41,253 bases of DNA from Streptomyces oryzae (lineage in GTDB: Bacteria; Actinomycetota; Actinomycetes; Streptomycetales; Streptomycetaceae): positions 1 to 41,253 of the forward strand of contig NZ_JADKMA010000043.1 in NCBI RefSeq assembly GCF_017676365.1. The letters are read 5' to 3'. Positions 1-8,016 of the stretch are shown piece by piece. Below the pieces are notes generated by a model. It had not been told where the DNA came from. It worked only from the letters and a program-made list of their open reading frames with translations, and did no database searches. Position 1 is the stretch's first letter. Each line of letters opens with the position of its first letter. A program made the translations under genes and the position numbers.

Positions 1-27
1 ACGCGGGCCCCCCTTACCGGAGTGCGG

Positions 28-1569
28 TCAGACCGTGGCCTGTGCCGGTGCCGAGTCCTCGTCGGAGTCGTCGGAGTCCGGCAGCCCGGCCTTGCGGCGG
101 CGGACGAACTCCAGGAAGGAGTTCAGCTCCCGCTTCACGACCGGTGCGAGCAGGTAGAGACCGATGATGTTGATGACGGCCAGCGAGAAGAGAACCGCGT
201 CGGCCAGGTCGATCAGCGTCTGCAGGGTGAGCAGGGCGCCGGCGACGGCGAACAGCGTGTAGACCACCTTGAAGGTGAGCTCGCTGACCTTGCTGCGGCC
301 GAAGAGGTAGCACCACGCCTTGAGGCAGTAGTAGCCCCACGTCAGCACGGTCGAGACGGCGAACAGCATCACCGCGATGGTGAGGATGTACGGGAACCAG
401 GGCAGAACGGTCTCGAAGGCGTCCGAGGTGATGGTGACACCGCCGATGGACTCGTCCGTGCGGGCCTTGTGCCAGCTCGCGGGGCTGGCGATCACGATGG
501 TCAGCGCCGTCATGGTGCAGACCACCACGGTGTCGATGAACGGCTCCAGCAGGGCGACCAGGCCCTCGCTCGCGGGGTGCTTGGTCTTCACCGCGGAGTG
601 CGCGATCGGGGCCGAGCCCAGGCCGGCCTCGTTGGAGAAGGCGGCCCGCTTGAAGCCGATGATCAGGGCGCCGAGGATACCGCCGGCGACACCCTCCGGG
701 TTGAACGCGCCCTCGAAGATCGAGCCGATAGCGTCCGGGATCGCCCCGGCGTTCACCACGATGACGATCAGACAGGCGGCGATGTAGATCGCGGCCATGG
801 CGGGGACGAGCCGGCTGGTGACGTTCGCGATGGAGCGGATGCCGCCGAGCAGCACGATGCCGACGACCACGGCGACCACGAGGCCGAAGAACAGGGCGCC
901 CGTCGAGGAGCCGAGAGCACCGTCCTCGCCGCCCGCGACGGAGACCAGCTGCGCGTAGCTCTGGTTGACCTGGAAGAGGTTGCCGCCGAAGAGGCCGAAG
1001 AAGAGCACCATGGCCGAGGCGAGGACCGCGAGCACCCTGCCGAGGACCTTGCCGTTCTTGCCGAAGCGGTCGGCGAGCCCCTTGGGCAGGTAGTGCATCG
1101 GGCCACCGGAGACGGTGCCGTCCGGGTGCACGTCGCGGTACTTCACGCCGAGGGTGACCTCGACGAACTTCGTGGCCATGCCCAGGAGACCGCAGAGGAT
1201 CATCCAGAAGGTCGCACCGGGGCCACCGATGGAGACGGCCACGGCGACGCCCGCGATGTTGCCGAGTCCGACGGTGCCGGAGACGGCGGCGGTCAGGGCC
1301 TGGAAGTGGTTGACCTCACCGGACGACCCCTTTTCGTCGTATTTGCCTCTGACGACGTCCACCGCAAGCCGGAACTTACGTATCTGTACCAGTCCGAACC
1401 AGGCGGAGAAGACGAGGCCGGCCACGACGAGCCAGGTGACGATGAGGGGCATTTCCGTGCCGCCGATAGGAACGGCGTAGAAGACGACTTCTCCCATCTT
1501 GGTGGCGATGGGTTCGACGAAGTCGCTGACGGCCTTGTCAACGGAGTTCGTTATGGAGTCGAGTGACAA
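28..1569 (-). CDS. Sodium:alanine/glycine symporter (AGCS family)
   Basis: Integral membrane protein of 513 residues, the usual AGCS length, expected to import alanine or glycine with Na+ across the cytoplasmic membrane. The sequence is a chain of hydrophobic helices. It contains family-typical stretches such as the Gly-rich GTVGLGNIAGVAVAVSIGGP segment and FSNEAGLGSAPIAHS in the middle. The TTG start at 1569 is preferred because AGGTGGT (1583-1577) lies 7 nt upstream. The frame is open further upstream, but that part lacks family sequence and a good RBS. The C-terminus is acidic and charged, probably cytoplasmic. It is transcribed away from the universal stress protein gene, from a promoter region carrying a Crp-like palindrome. 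The transport family is clear; the exact substrate is inferred from family membership. Confidence 0.9.
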   Translation of the reverse strand: MSLDSITNSVDKAVSDFVEPIATKMGEVVFYAVPIGGTEMPLIVTWLVVAGLVFSAWFGLVQIRKFRLAVDVVRGKYDEKGSSGEVNHFQALTAAVSGTVGLGNIAGVAVAVSIGGPGATFWMILCGLLGMATKFVEVTLGVKYRDVHPDGTVSGGPMHYLPKGLADRFGKNGKVLGRVLAVLASAMVLFFGLFGGNLFQVNQSYAQLVSVAGGEDGALGSSTGALFFGLVVAVVVGIVLLGGIRSIANVTSRLVPAMAAIYIAACLIVIVVNAGAIPDAIGSIFEGAFNPEGVAGGILGALIIGFKRAAFSNEAGLGSAPIAHSAVKTKHPASEGLVALLEPFIDTVVVCTMTALTIVIASPASWHKARTDESIGGVTITSDAFETVLPWFPYILTIAVMLFAVSTVLTWGYYCLKAWCYLFGRSKVSELTFKVVYTLFAVAGALLTLQTLIDLADAVLFSLAVINIIGLYLLAPVVKRELNSFLEFVRRRKAGLPDSDDSDEDSAPAQATV

Positions 1570-2072
1570 TGTGGTTACCACCTGTGGGGCGGGTCGGCGC
1601 ATGGGAGATTGCGCCGCGGTGAGCGGACATGAAGCAAACGCCGTCGTCCGATCGGCGAGAGAAGGGAATCGGTCCGCGAGAACGAACCATGATCGCCCTG
1701 GTAGTGAAGTTGGGTACCGGTGCTCCACAGCGCCGGCGAGGGGTGGTGCCGGTTGAGGAGTTGCGTTGTTCTAGCATGCACTCGGCTGTTTCATACGTGA
1801 TGCAAATCACATAACGGCGAGTAGCTAGGTAAATTGCCAGCGGACGTGACGTGACCGTTATGCGGACACCTTCAGGCCGTTATCGGTCCGGCACCGTTTC
1901 GTCGCATGGAGCGTTGTCCGCGAAGAACGCTGCGGACCGCCGAACGCCCCGCCGCGCCCTCCGGACGGCCGCCCCCGGGCGAGCCGGAAGGGCGAGTCCG
2001 GGACCTGCGGCCCTCCCCCTGCGCCCCTTCCGTGCCGACCCTGGAAGAGACCCGAGACGAGAGGTGGACGCC
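1570..2072. other. Divergent intergenic region
   Basis: About 500 bases between the symporter (minus) and the universal stress protein (plus). It is noticeably more AT-rich around 1760-1835, where a Crp-like palindrome and candidate promoters lie. Open frames across it are extensions or shadows without recognisable protein sequence. The part next to the stress protein (about 1900-2050) is GC-rich and appears to be untranslated leader. Confidence 0.6.
1768..1811 (-). promoter_or_regulatory. Candidate symporter promoter with Crp-like operator
   Basis: CGTGATGCAAATCACA at 1796-1811 is a near-perfect palindrome with the GTG-N8-CAC form of Crp-family sites. On the minus strand a -10-like TAGAAC lies at 1773-1768, so transcription would start near 1761. 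The palindrome centre would then be about 42 bases upstream, the class II activator position. The -35 region inside the palindrome (GTATGA) is poor, as expected for an activator-dependent promoter. A plus-strand -10-like TAGGTA at 1826-1831 might serve the stress protein gene. The motif is seen; the regulator is inferred. Confidence 0.5.
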
Positions 2073-2981
2073 ATGTCCCGCAACGTGACCGTGGGCCTCG
2101 ACGGCTCGCCCGAGAGCCGTGCCGCCGCCGAATGGGCAGCCCGCGAGGCCCAGCTGCGCGGTCTGCCACTGCGGCTGCTCCACGTCCGCGAACCCGCGCC
2201 CGCCCGGGGCGCCCAGCCCAGGCTGCCGGCCGGAGCCGAGCCGCAGCAGAGCTGGACGGACCGGATGGCCGACGAGGCGGCCGGCGGCATCCGGCTGCGC
2301 CACCCCGGGGTCGAGGTGGCCGTCGAGCAGGTCGAGGGGCCGCCCGCAGAGCGGCTGACCACCGCCGCGAAGGGCGCCGAACTGCTGGTCCTCGGCTCCC
2401 GCGGGCTGAGCGCGCTCGGCGGCTTCCTCGTCGGCTCCGTGGGGCTGGCCGTGGCGGCCGATGTCGAGCGGCCGGTCGTCTTCGTACGGGCACGGGAACA
2501 GGCGGCCGACGAGCACGCCATGGACCCGGCCGGTATCCCGTCCGCCGCGACCGCCTTCCGCCCGGTCGTCCTCGGGCTCGACGCCGACAGCCCCAACGAC
2601 GCCGTACTCGCCTTCGCCTTCGAGGAGGCGGCACGGCGCGGCGCCGCCGTGCGGGCCGTCCACGCCTGGGACCTGCCGCCCTACTACGCCTACGGCGTGG
2701 CCCCGGTGCTCGGGCTGCACGAGGAGTTCGCCCGGCAGAAGTCGGCGGAGATCACCGAGGCGCTGCGGCCATGGCGGCTGAAGTACCCGGACGTGGAGGT
2801 CGTCGAGGAATCCCGCATCGGCAGCCCCGCGGGCCACCTGATCGACGCCTCGCACAACGGCTCGCTGCTCGTCGTGGGCCGCCGCACCCGGCGCGGCCGT
2901 ACCGGTGCCCGTATCGGCTCCGTCACCCACGCCGTCCTGCACCACGCCGCCGTGCCGGTGGCCGTCGTCGCGCACGGCTGA
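2073..2981 (+). CDS. Universal stress protein, two USP domains
   Basis: A 302-residue cytoplasmic protein made of two tandem UspA-like domains, a common arrangement in Streptomyces. The first domain begins VTVGLDGSPESRAAAEWA, and its nucleotide-binding loop GSRGLSALGGFLVGSV fits the G-x2-G-x9-G-S pattern. The second domain begins VVLGLDADSPND and has the matching loop GRRTRRGRTGARIGSV. Both domains therefore look able to bind ATP. The ATG at 2073 follows GAGGTGG at 2061-2067; the longer frame upstream is low-complexity and Arg/Pro-rich. Such proteins are usually induced by stress, hypoxia or stationary phase. It stands alone, convergent with leuA, with a strong hairpin between them. Confidence 0.9.
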   Translation: MSRNVTVGLDGSPESRAAAEWAAREAQLRGLPLRLLHVREPAPARGAQPRLPAGAEPQQSWTDRMADEAAGGIRLRHPGVEVAVEQVEGPPAERLTTAAKGAELLVLGSRGLSALGGFLVGSVGLAVAADVERPVVFVRAREQAADEHAMDPAGIPSAATAFRPVVLGLDADSPNDAVLAFAFEEAARRGAAVRAVHAWDLPPYYAYGVAPVLGLHEEFARQKSAEITEALRPWRLKYPDVEVVEESRIGSPAGHLIDASHNGSLLVVGRRTRRGRTGARIGSVTHAVLHHAAVPVAVVAHG

Positions 2982-2996
2982 GGCGCGTTCGGGGAC

Positions 2997-3034
2997 GCCC
3001 GGCCGGGACGCCGCCAGGCAGCGCCCGGCCGGGC
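2997..3034. terminator. Bidirectional hairpin terminator
   Basis: Two copies of CCCGGCCGGG (2998-3007 and 3024-3033) pair as an 11-bp GC stem (2997-3007 with 3024-3034) around a 16-nt loop. The hairpin lies between the convergent 3' ends of the stress protein gene and leuA. There is no U-tract, as is common in Streptomyces. Confidence 0.6.
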
Positions 3035-3045
3035 CGCCCCATCCC

Positions 3046-4827
3046 TCACAGGGCCCGGTTGACCGCCGCGAGTACGGCTCGTACGGACGCGGTCAGTACG
3101 GAGGTGCTACGGCCGGCGCCCCAGCGGTCCTCGTCGCCGGTCCTGCAGTACGCGTAGGCCATGGCGGGGCTGTGAGGACCGGCCGTGGTGGCATGCTGGA
3201 CGAAGTCGAGCACGGTCACGGACAGCCCCGCGCCCTCCAGAGCGCGGGTGAGGGCGGACAGCGGACCGTTGCCGGTGCCCTCGTACCAGCCGGGCCGTAC
3301 GCCGTGGCCGCTCAGCCAGCAGGTGAACCGGTGCTCGCCGGACGCCGTCTCCTCGGTGCTCCAGGACTCCAGCAGCAGCGGCCCCGCCTCGCCGGGCTCC
3401 AGATACGCCGCCGAGAACAGCTCCCACAGCTCCTTCGGCGTCGACTCCCGCCCGCTGTCGTCGGTGGCTTCCTGCACGATGCGGGAGAAGCCGGCGCGCA
3501 GCTCGGCCGGGAGCTCGACGCCGTGGTGGGTACGCAGCAAATGGCTGATTCCGCCCTTGCCCGACTGGCTGTTGACCCGGATGACCGCCTCGTAACTGCG
3601 CCCCAGATCCGCCGGGTCCACCGGCAGATACGGCACCTCCCACGGCGCCTGCGACTCCGGCACCCCCAACTCGGCGGCCCGGCGGGCATGGTGGGCGAAG
3701 CCCTTGCTGATGGCGTCCTGATGGGTGCCGGAGAACGCCGTGTGCACCAGTTCGCCGCCGTAGGGGTGGCGCGGGTGCACGGGGAGCTGGTTGCAGTGCT
3801 CGACGGTGGCGCGGACCGCGTCCAGCTCGGAGAAGTCGATCATCGGGTCGACGCCCTGCGCGTACAGATTGAGGGCGAGTGTCACCAGGTCGACGTTGCC
3901 GGTGCGTTCCCCGTTGCCGAACAGACAGCCCTCCACGCGCTGCGCACCGGCCAGCACGGCGAGCTCGGCGCAGGCGACCCCGGTGCCCCGGTCGTTGTGC
4001 GGGTGGACGGAGAGGATGACCGCGTCGCGGCGGGTCAGATTGCGGTGTGCGTACTCGATCTGGTCGGCGTAGACGTTGGGTGTGGCGATCTCGACGGTCG
4101 CGGGGAGATTGTGGATGACCGGCCGGTCCTGCGACGCGTCCCACAGCTCGGTCAGCTCGTTGCACAGCCCCAGCACATAGTCGGGCTCCGTCAGTACGAA
4201 CACCTCGGGGGAGAACTCGAACCGGATGTGCTGCCACGGGCGCGCATCCGCCAGCCGCGCCACCTGCTCGGCCGCCTCCCGCACCAGCGCCCGTACTTCC
4301 TCCCTGCCCCGGCCGAGCACGACGTCCCGCCACACCGGCGCGGTCGGCGTATAGAGGTGGACGACGACGCGCGCCAGCCCCTCGATGGAGGCGAAGGTGC
4401 GCTCGATCAGATCCGGCCGCGCGGGAGTGAACACGACGACGGTCACATCGTCCGGCACGGCCCCGGAGGTGGCCAGATGGCGGACGAAGTCGAAGTCGGT
4501 GCGGCTCGCCGACGGATAGGCGACCTCGATCTCCTTGAAACCGAGCCGCACCAGCATGTCGAACATCAGCCGCTTGCGTTCCGTCCCCATCGGCTCGGCC
4601 AGCGCCTGGTTGCCGTCCCGCAGATCGACCGGCACCCACAGCGGGGCCCGTTCGGTGCGGGCGTTCGGCCAGTCGCGCTCCGTTCCGTTCGCGGCGGAGG
4701 GGAGCTGGACCCGCTCATGTGCGGGGCGGTAGCGGTGGAACGGCATACCACTGGGACGCTGCGGATTCCAGAAGGGTGCCCCGGCGGGGGCATCGGGAGC
4801 CTCGGCGGGGGAGGGAGTGCTGCTCAT
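3046..4827 (-). CDS. leuA: 2-isopropylmalate synthase
   Basis: Condenses acetyl-CoA with 2-oxoisovalerate to 2-isopropylmalate, the first committed step of leucine synthesis, in the cytoplasm. At 593 residues it has the length of the long actinobacterial LeuA. The catalytic TIM barrel shows DLRDGNQ (68-74), the substrate-binding [11 protein letters not shown] (104-114) and the metal-binding HPHNDRG (275-281). [12 protein letters not shown] segment follows, and then a C-terminal regulatory domain for leucine feedback. The ATG at 4827 is chosen because GAGGAAGG lies about 10 nt upstream; an in-frame ATG at 4860 is the alternative. A leucine-rich leader peptide and a predicted pseudoknot lie upstream, so attenuation by leucyl-tRNA supply is likely. 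The identification is secure. Confidence 0.97.
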   Translation of the reverse strand: MSSTPSPAEAPDAPAGAPFWNPQRPSGMPFHRYRPAHERVQLPSAANGTERDWPNARTERAPLWVPVDLRDGNQALAEPMGTERKRLMFDMLVRLGFKEIEVAYPSASRTDFDFVRHLATSGAVPDDVTVVVFTPARPDLIERTFASIEGLARVVVHLYTPTAPVWRDVVLGRGREEVRALVREAAEQVARLADARPWQHIRFEFSPEVFVLTEPDYVLGLCNELTELWDASQDRPVIHNLPATVEIATPNVYADQIEYAHRNLTRRDAVILSVHPHNDRGTGVACAELAVLAGAQRVEGCLFGNGERTGNVDLVTLALNLYAQGVDPMIDFSELDAVRATVEHCNQLPVHPRHPYGGELVHTAFSGTHQDAISKGFAHHARRAAELGVPESQAPWEVPYLPVDPADLGRSYEAVIRVNSQSGKGGISHLLRTHHGVELPAELRAGFSRIVQEATDDSGRESTPKELWELFSAAYLEPGEAGPLLLESWSTEETASGEHRFTCWLSGHGVRPGWYEGTGNGPLSALTRALEGAGLSVTVLDFVQHATTAGPHSPAMAYAYCRTGDEDRWGAGRSTSVLTASVRAVLAAVNRAL

Positions 4828-4869
4828 CGGTCTGTGGCCTTCCTCGGCGCGGTCGGTCATGGGGAGTGA

Positions 4870-4920
4870 GACCGGCAGCACGACACCCACGGCGGGGTGC
4901 CGGTCGGTCAGACCCCGCCG
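4870..4920 (-). promoter_or_regulatory. Predicted leuA leader hairpin and pseudoknot
   Basis: On the minus strand CGGCGGGGT (4920-4912) pairs perfectly with ACCCCGCCG (4898-4890). Within the 13-nt loop, GACCGGC (4905-4899) is complementary to GCCGGTC (4876-4870) further downstream, giving a 7-bp pseudoknot. The leader peptide stop codon (4910-4908) lies at the start of this loop, so a ribosome stalled on the leucine codons would change the fold. The loop decamer TGACCGACCG recurs at 4860-4851, at the alternative leuA start, and might compete for the same partner. Leucine leader elements with pseudoknots have been proposed for actinobacterial leuA, as I recall. Confidence 0.6.
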
Positions 4921-4961
4921 TGGCAGCCGAGAAGAAGCGCACGGACGATCATGCCGGGCAT
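4908..4961 (-). CDS. leuA leader peptide
   Basis: A 17-residue reading frame, [17 protein letters not shown], with three consecutive leucine codons (CTT CTT CTC). The stop codon sits in the loop of the leuA leader hairpin. Two of the Leu codons are CTT, which is rare in this GC-rich genome and would make translation especially sensitive to leucyl-tRNA. Translation could begin at the ATG at 4961 or the one at 4952. Neither has a clear Shine-Dalgarno sequence, so the message may be leaderless. The function is inferred from position and composition. Confidence 0.7.
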   Translation of the reverse strand: MPGMIVRALLLGCHGGV

Positions 4962-4996
4962 GCAACCACACGCCCGTCCGGCCGACAACACGTTTT

Positions 4997-5050
4997 TTCC
5001 GTACGGGATCCGGCACGTTTTCCGTACGGTCCGGCACCGGTTCCGCACGG
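4997..5050. repeat. Three direct copies of TTCCGTACGG
   Basis: TTCCGTACGG occurs at 4997-5006 and 5020-5029, and as TTCCGCACGG at 5041-5050. The spacings are 23 and 21 bases, about two helical turns each. The core CCGTACGG is itself a palindrome. The longer context (T-run, core, then a GGTCCGGCAC-like tail) also repeats. The array lies between the divergent leuA leader and the PLP enzyme gene, where a cooperative operator would be expected. Confidence 0.6.
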
Positions 5051-5074
5051 CCGTCGAGGCCGCCGCTCCTCCGG

Positions 5075-5080
5075 TAGGGT
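5075..5080 (+). promoter_or_regulatory. -10-like TAGGGT, candidate leaderless promoter
   Basis: TAGGGT ends 8 nt before the ATG at 5089, so transcription would begin at or next to the start codon. No Shine-Dalgarno sequence precedes that ATG, which fits a leaderless message. No convincing -35 was found. Confidence 0.35.
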
Positions 5081-5088
5081 CCGGCACC

Positions 5089-6174
5089 ATGAGCGCGGTG
5101 CACCCCCACGCCTGGGCGGCGGAAGCGATCCGGCGGATCCGAGCGGACGGTCCGGGCCTCGCGCCCACGCCGCTGAAGGCGCTGACCATGCCGGCGGCGG
5201 AAGGCGTCGACATCCGCCTCAAGGACGAGTCCGCCCTCCCGTCCGGCAGCATGAAATACCGCCTGGTTCGCGCCATGTTCTGTCACGCGGTCACCAGCGG
5301 GGAGATCACCGCGGACACGCGCGTGTTCGCCGCGACGGGCGGGCCGGTCGCAGTCGCCGCGGCACGTTTCGCGCAGCTGCTGGAGTTGCCCTTCACCGCC
5401 GTCGTACCGGCGAAGACCCCGCAGGAACAGCTGGACCGGATCGTGCGCGAGGGCGGGCGGTGGCAGCCGGCGGAACAGCCGCCCGCGGCGGTGCAGGAGG
5501 AGACCCGTGCCGTGGCGGCGCGCAGTGGCGGCTACTTCCTGGACCACTTCGCCGACGCGGAACGGGCAGCGGCGGCCTGGGACGGGCCGTCGGTCGCGGA
5601 CGAGATCTTCGCCCAGCTGCGGTCCGAGCGGCGGCCGGCCCCCGAGTGGATCGTGACCGGTGCCGGAACCGGAGCCACTTCGGCCACGATCGGCCGCCAT
5701 CTGCGACGGCACGGCCGCCCCACCCGGCTGGCCGTGGTGGACCCGGAGAACTCCGCCTATTTCCCCGCGTGGGCGAGCGGCTGCGCCGACTACGCCACCG
5801 GAATGCCGTCACGGATACCCGGCATCGGCCGTCCCCGTGTCGAACCCGGCTTTCTGCCGGGGGTGATCGACCTGGTGATCCCGGTGCCGGACGCGGCGTC
5901 CGTCGCGGCGATGCGCTGGCTGCACGACGTCGCCGGTATCGAGGCCGGTCCCGCTGCCGGTACCACCTTGTGGGGCGTGTGCCATCTGGTGGCGCGCATG
6001 CGTGCGGCCGGCAGCGGCGGCAGCGTCGTCGCCCTCATCGGGGACAGTGCAGAGGGCTACCGCAACACCCACCTCAGCGCCGAGTGGCTGCGTGCACGGG
6101 ACCTCGATCCGGCGCCCTACGAGGCCGAACTGGACCGGTTCGTCCGGACCGGGGACTGGCCGACGGCCGGGTAG
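5089..6174 (+). CDS. PLP-dependent enzyme of the cysteine synthase family
   Basis: A 361-residue fold type II PLP enzyme. Lys56 in [10 protein letters not shown] occupies the position of the catalytic lysine, where cysteine synthases and cystathionine beta-synthases usually have SGSxKDR. The phosphate-binding glycine loop is [18 protein letters not shown], and a late [13 protein letters not shown] segment resembles the family C-terminus. The sequence after the lysine (Tyr rather than Asp) departs from classic O-acetylserine sulfhydrylases. The substrate is therefore open: cysteine, cystathionine or diaminopropionate chemistry are all possible. It is divergent from leuA across the three-copy repeat. 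The start is chosen by family alignment and the TAGGGT element; upstream in-frame ATGs give only low-quality sequence. Confidence 0.85.
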   Translation: MSAVHPHAWAAEAIRRIRADGPGLAPTPLKALTMPAAEGVDIRLKDESALPSGSMKYRLVRAMFCHAVTSGEITADTRVFAATGGPVAVAAARFAQLLELPFTAVVPAKTPQEQLDRIVREGGRWQPAEQPPAAVQEETRAVAARSGGYFLDHFADAERAAAAWDGPSVADEIFAQLRSERRPAPEWIVTGAGTGATSATIGRHLRRHGRPTRLAVVDPENSAYFPAWASGCADYATGMPSRIPGIGRPRVEPGFLPGVIDLVIPVPDAASVAAMRWLHDVAGIEAGPAAGTTLWGVCHLVARMRAAGSGGSVVALIGDSAEGYRNTHLSAEWLRARDLDPAPYEAELDRFVRTGDWPTAG

Positions 6175-6263
6175 CGGACCACACGGGGCTCCGGCCTGCC
6201 GAGTCCGCGGCGACGACATCGGCGACGACCTCACAGTACGAACGACTGACGGCAGGAGGGCGG

Positions 6264-7463
6264 ATGAGCGGCAGCGGCAACCTCGCGGAGCTGACCGGGG
6301 CGCTGCGGCGGGTGATGCAGGGCCGGGACCCGGGGGAGGAGCACCGGACAGCAACCCCGCTGGAGCTGCTGTTCGATCTGACCTTCGTGGTCGCCGTCTC
6401 CCAGGCCGCAGCCCAGCTGCACCACGCGCTGGCCGAGGGGCACGTCGGGTCCGGGCTCACCGGCTATGCCGCCGTCTTTTTCGCGGTGTGGTGGGCCTGG
6501 ATGAACTTCACCTGGTTCGCGTCCGCCTACGACACCGACGACGTGCCCTACCGACTGCTGACGCTGCTTCAGATGGCCGGTGTGCTGGTGCTGGCCGCAG
6601 GGGTGCCCGACGCCTTCCAGGAGAACGACTTCTCGGTGGTCGTGCTCGGCTACGTCATCATGCGCGTCGCGCTGATCGCCCAGTGGCTCCGGGCCGCGGC
6701 CGAGCACCCCGGAGGCCGCGGCACCGCGCTGCGGTACGCCGCGGGGATCGCCGTGGTGCAGTGCGGATGGATCGCCCGGCTGTGGGCCCCCGGCGTGTGG
6801 GCACCGGTCACCTTCGTGCTGCTGGTGGTGGCCGAGCTGGCCGTACCGGCGTGGGCCGAATCCCGTGGGCGCATCACCAGCTGGCACCCCGGCCATGTCG
6901 CCGAACGGTACGGGCTGTTCACCATCATCGTGCTCGGCGAGGTCATCCTCGCCAGCTTCACCGCCGTCCAGTCGGCCATGACCGACCACGGCCTGTCCGC
7001 CTCCGTGGTGCTGATCGCGCTCGGCGGGCTGGTGCTCGTCTTCGCCCTGTGGTGGACCTACTTCGCTGGCGGCAGCGCCGTGCTGGCCAACCTGCGTACC
7101 GCTCTGGTGTGGGGCTACGGGCACTACCTCGTCTTCGCGGCGCTGGCCGCGCTCGGCTCCGGACTGGAGGCGGCCCTCGACGCCGCCGAACACCACGCAG
7201 ACCTGTCCGAGCAGGCCGCGGGATTCGCCGTGGCGCTGCCCGTGGTGACCGCGCTGCTCGTGCTGGGCGTACTGCAGCGGCTGACCGGCTCCGGAGCCGT
7301 GGGGCACAGCCTGCTGGTGGTGGCCGGAGCCCTCGTGGTGCCGGCCCTCGCTGCCGCCACCCCCGCACTGGGCCTGGGCGGCGCCGTACTCGGCATGGGG
7401 CTGGCCGTCGCCGCGACCCTGGCCGCCAACATCGTTGCCCTGCGCCGCCGTACGGGCGGGTGA
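6264..7463 (+). CDS. ltrA: Low temperature requirement protein A (LtrA) family membrane protein
   Basis: A 399-residue membrane protein with many hydrophobic segments, matching the LtrA family in length and layout. The signature region near the N-terminus reads EHRTATPLELLFDLTFVVAVSQ. Further family-like sequence follows (FFAVWWAWMNFTWFASAYDTDD, then HVAERYGLFTIIVLGEVILA). The ATG at 6264 follows AGGAGG at 6254-6259. LtrA was first linked to growth of Listeria at low temperature, but its biochemical role is not established. It follows the PLP enzyme by 89 bases, and co-transcription is possible. The name is a family name and does not imply cold adaptation here. Confidence 0.85.
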   Translation: MSGSGNLAELTGALRRVMQGRDPGEEHRTATPLELLFDLTFVVAVSQAAAQLHHALAEGHVGSGLTGYAAVFFAVWWAWMNFTWFASAYDTDDVPYRLLTLLQMAGVLVLAAGVPDAFQENDFSVVVLGYVIMRVALIAQWLRAAAEHPGGRGTALRYAAGIAVVQCGWIARLWAPGVWAPVTFVLLVVAELAVPAWAESRGRITSWHPGHVAERYGLFTIIVLGEVILASFTAVQSAMTDHGLSASVVLIALGGLVLVFALWWTYFAGGSAVLANLRTALVWGYGHYLVFAALAALGSGLEAALDAAEHHADLSEQAAGFAVALPVVTALLVLGVLQRLTGSGAVGHSLLVVAGALVVPALAAATPALGLGGAVLGMGLAVAATLAANIVALRRRTGG

Positions 7464-7555
7464 GCCGGCGCCGTCCTGCTCCGGAGAAACCGGACGCCGC
7501 CCGCACGGCCGCCCGCCCCGCCCGGCTGCTGCCCTGCCACACGTGCGTCGGGCTC

Positions 7556-7735
7556 TCAGCCGCGCGGCGCTTCGGTCACCGCCTGGTCGCGTTCCGCCCG
7601 CAGATACGTGCACTGGCGCGCCGGGTCCTCGGTGGGGCAGGTCAGCAGATGCTTCAGCAGCTGCTGCGCGGCCCGCAGGCCCTCGAACCGCTCGCTGATC
7701 GTGTCGAGAGCGGAGCTGAGCTGAGCACCTCGCGC
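7556..7735 (-). pseudogene. 3' remnant of a MerR-type regulator
   Basis: Only the last 50 or so residues of a regulator-like protein survive (ALDTISERFEGLRAAQQLLK, then LTCPTEDPARQCTYLRAE). This resembles the C-terminal coiled coil and cysteine-containing tail of MerR-family regulators. No DNA-binding domain lies upstream: the frame runs into the opposite-strand monooxygenase remnant at about 7735. The family assignment rests on a short segment and is tentative; the right boundary is approximate. Confidence 0.45.
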
Positions 7736-8001
7736 ACCGTCGGCCGGCTTCCGCACCGCTGGGTGGCGGCGGACGACGGAAGCCGGGTGTCCACCCTCGA
7801 CCTGGCCGCCGCCCGCTGGACCCTGCTCGCGGGGCGGGCTCCGCACCCGACGCCGAGGCCGGTGAGGTGGCATCGTCCCCGTGGCGGCGCCGTGCTGGTG
7901 CGTCCCGACGGGTTCGTGGCCTGGTCGCCGAGGCGCCCGTCCCGGCGCCGGAAGCGGCTGTTCGGCACGTGCTGGGGAGCATCCTGGGCCGGAGCAGCTG
8001 A
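7736..8001 (+). pseudogene. 3' remnant of a flavin monooxygenase, with frameshift
   Basis: The translated segment (RLPHRWVAADDGSRVSTLDL, then GGAVLVRPDGFVAW) matches the C-terminal domain of FAD-dependent aromatic hydroxylases. These typically end with a PH-W-DG-STLDL stretch and a VRPDG-VAW motif. After the Trp at about 7923 the frame breaks. In the next frame VAEAPVPAPEAAVRHVLGS continues the family C-terminus to a TGA at 7999-8001, so one frameshift is evident. The FAD-binding domain is entirely missing. An intact gene of the same general family lies at 35015-36499. Confidence 0.65.
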
Positions 8002-8016
8002 CGCGGAGGCGGAGGC

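Noticed and set aside
22..1566. Long plus-strand open frame opposite the symporter
   Set aside because: The product is Asp/Glu/Gly/Arg-rich with no recognisable domain and mirrors a clear membrane protein on the other strand. It is a GC-bias shadow.
4828..5712. N-terminal extension of leuA
   Set aside because: The frame is open far upstream, but the extra sequence is low-complexity. It crosses the leader peptide and the divergent PLP gene, and a good RBS precedes 4827.
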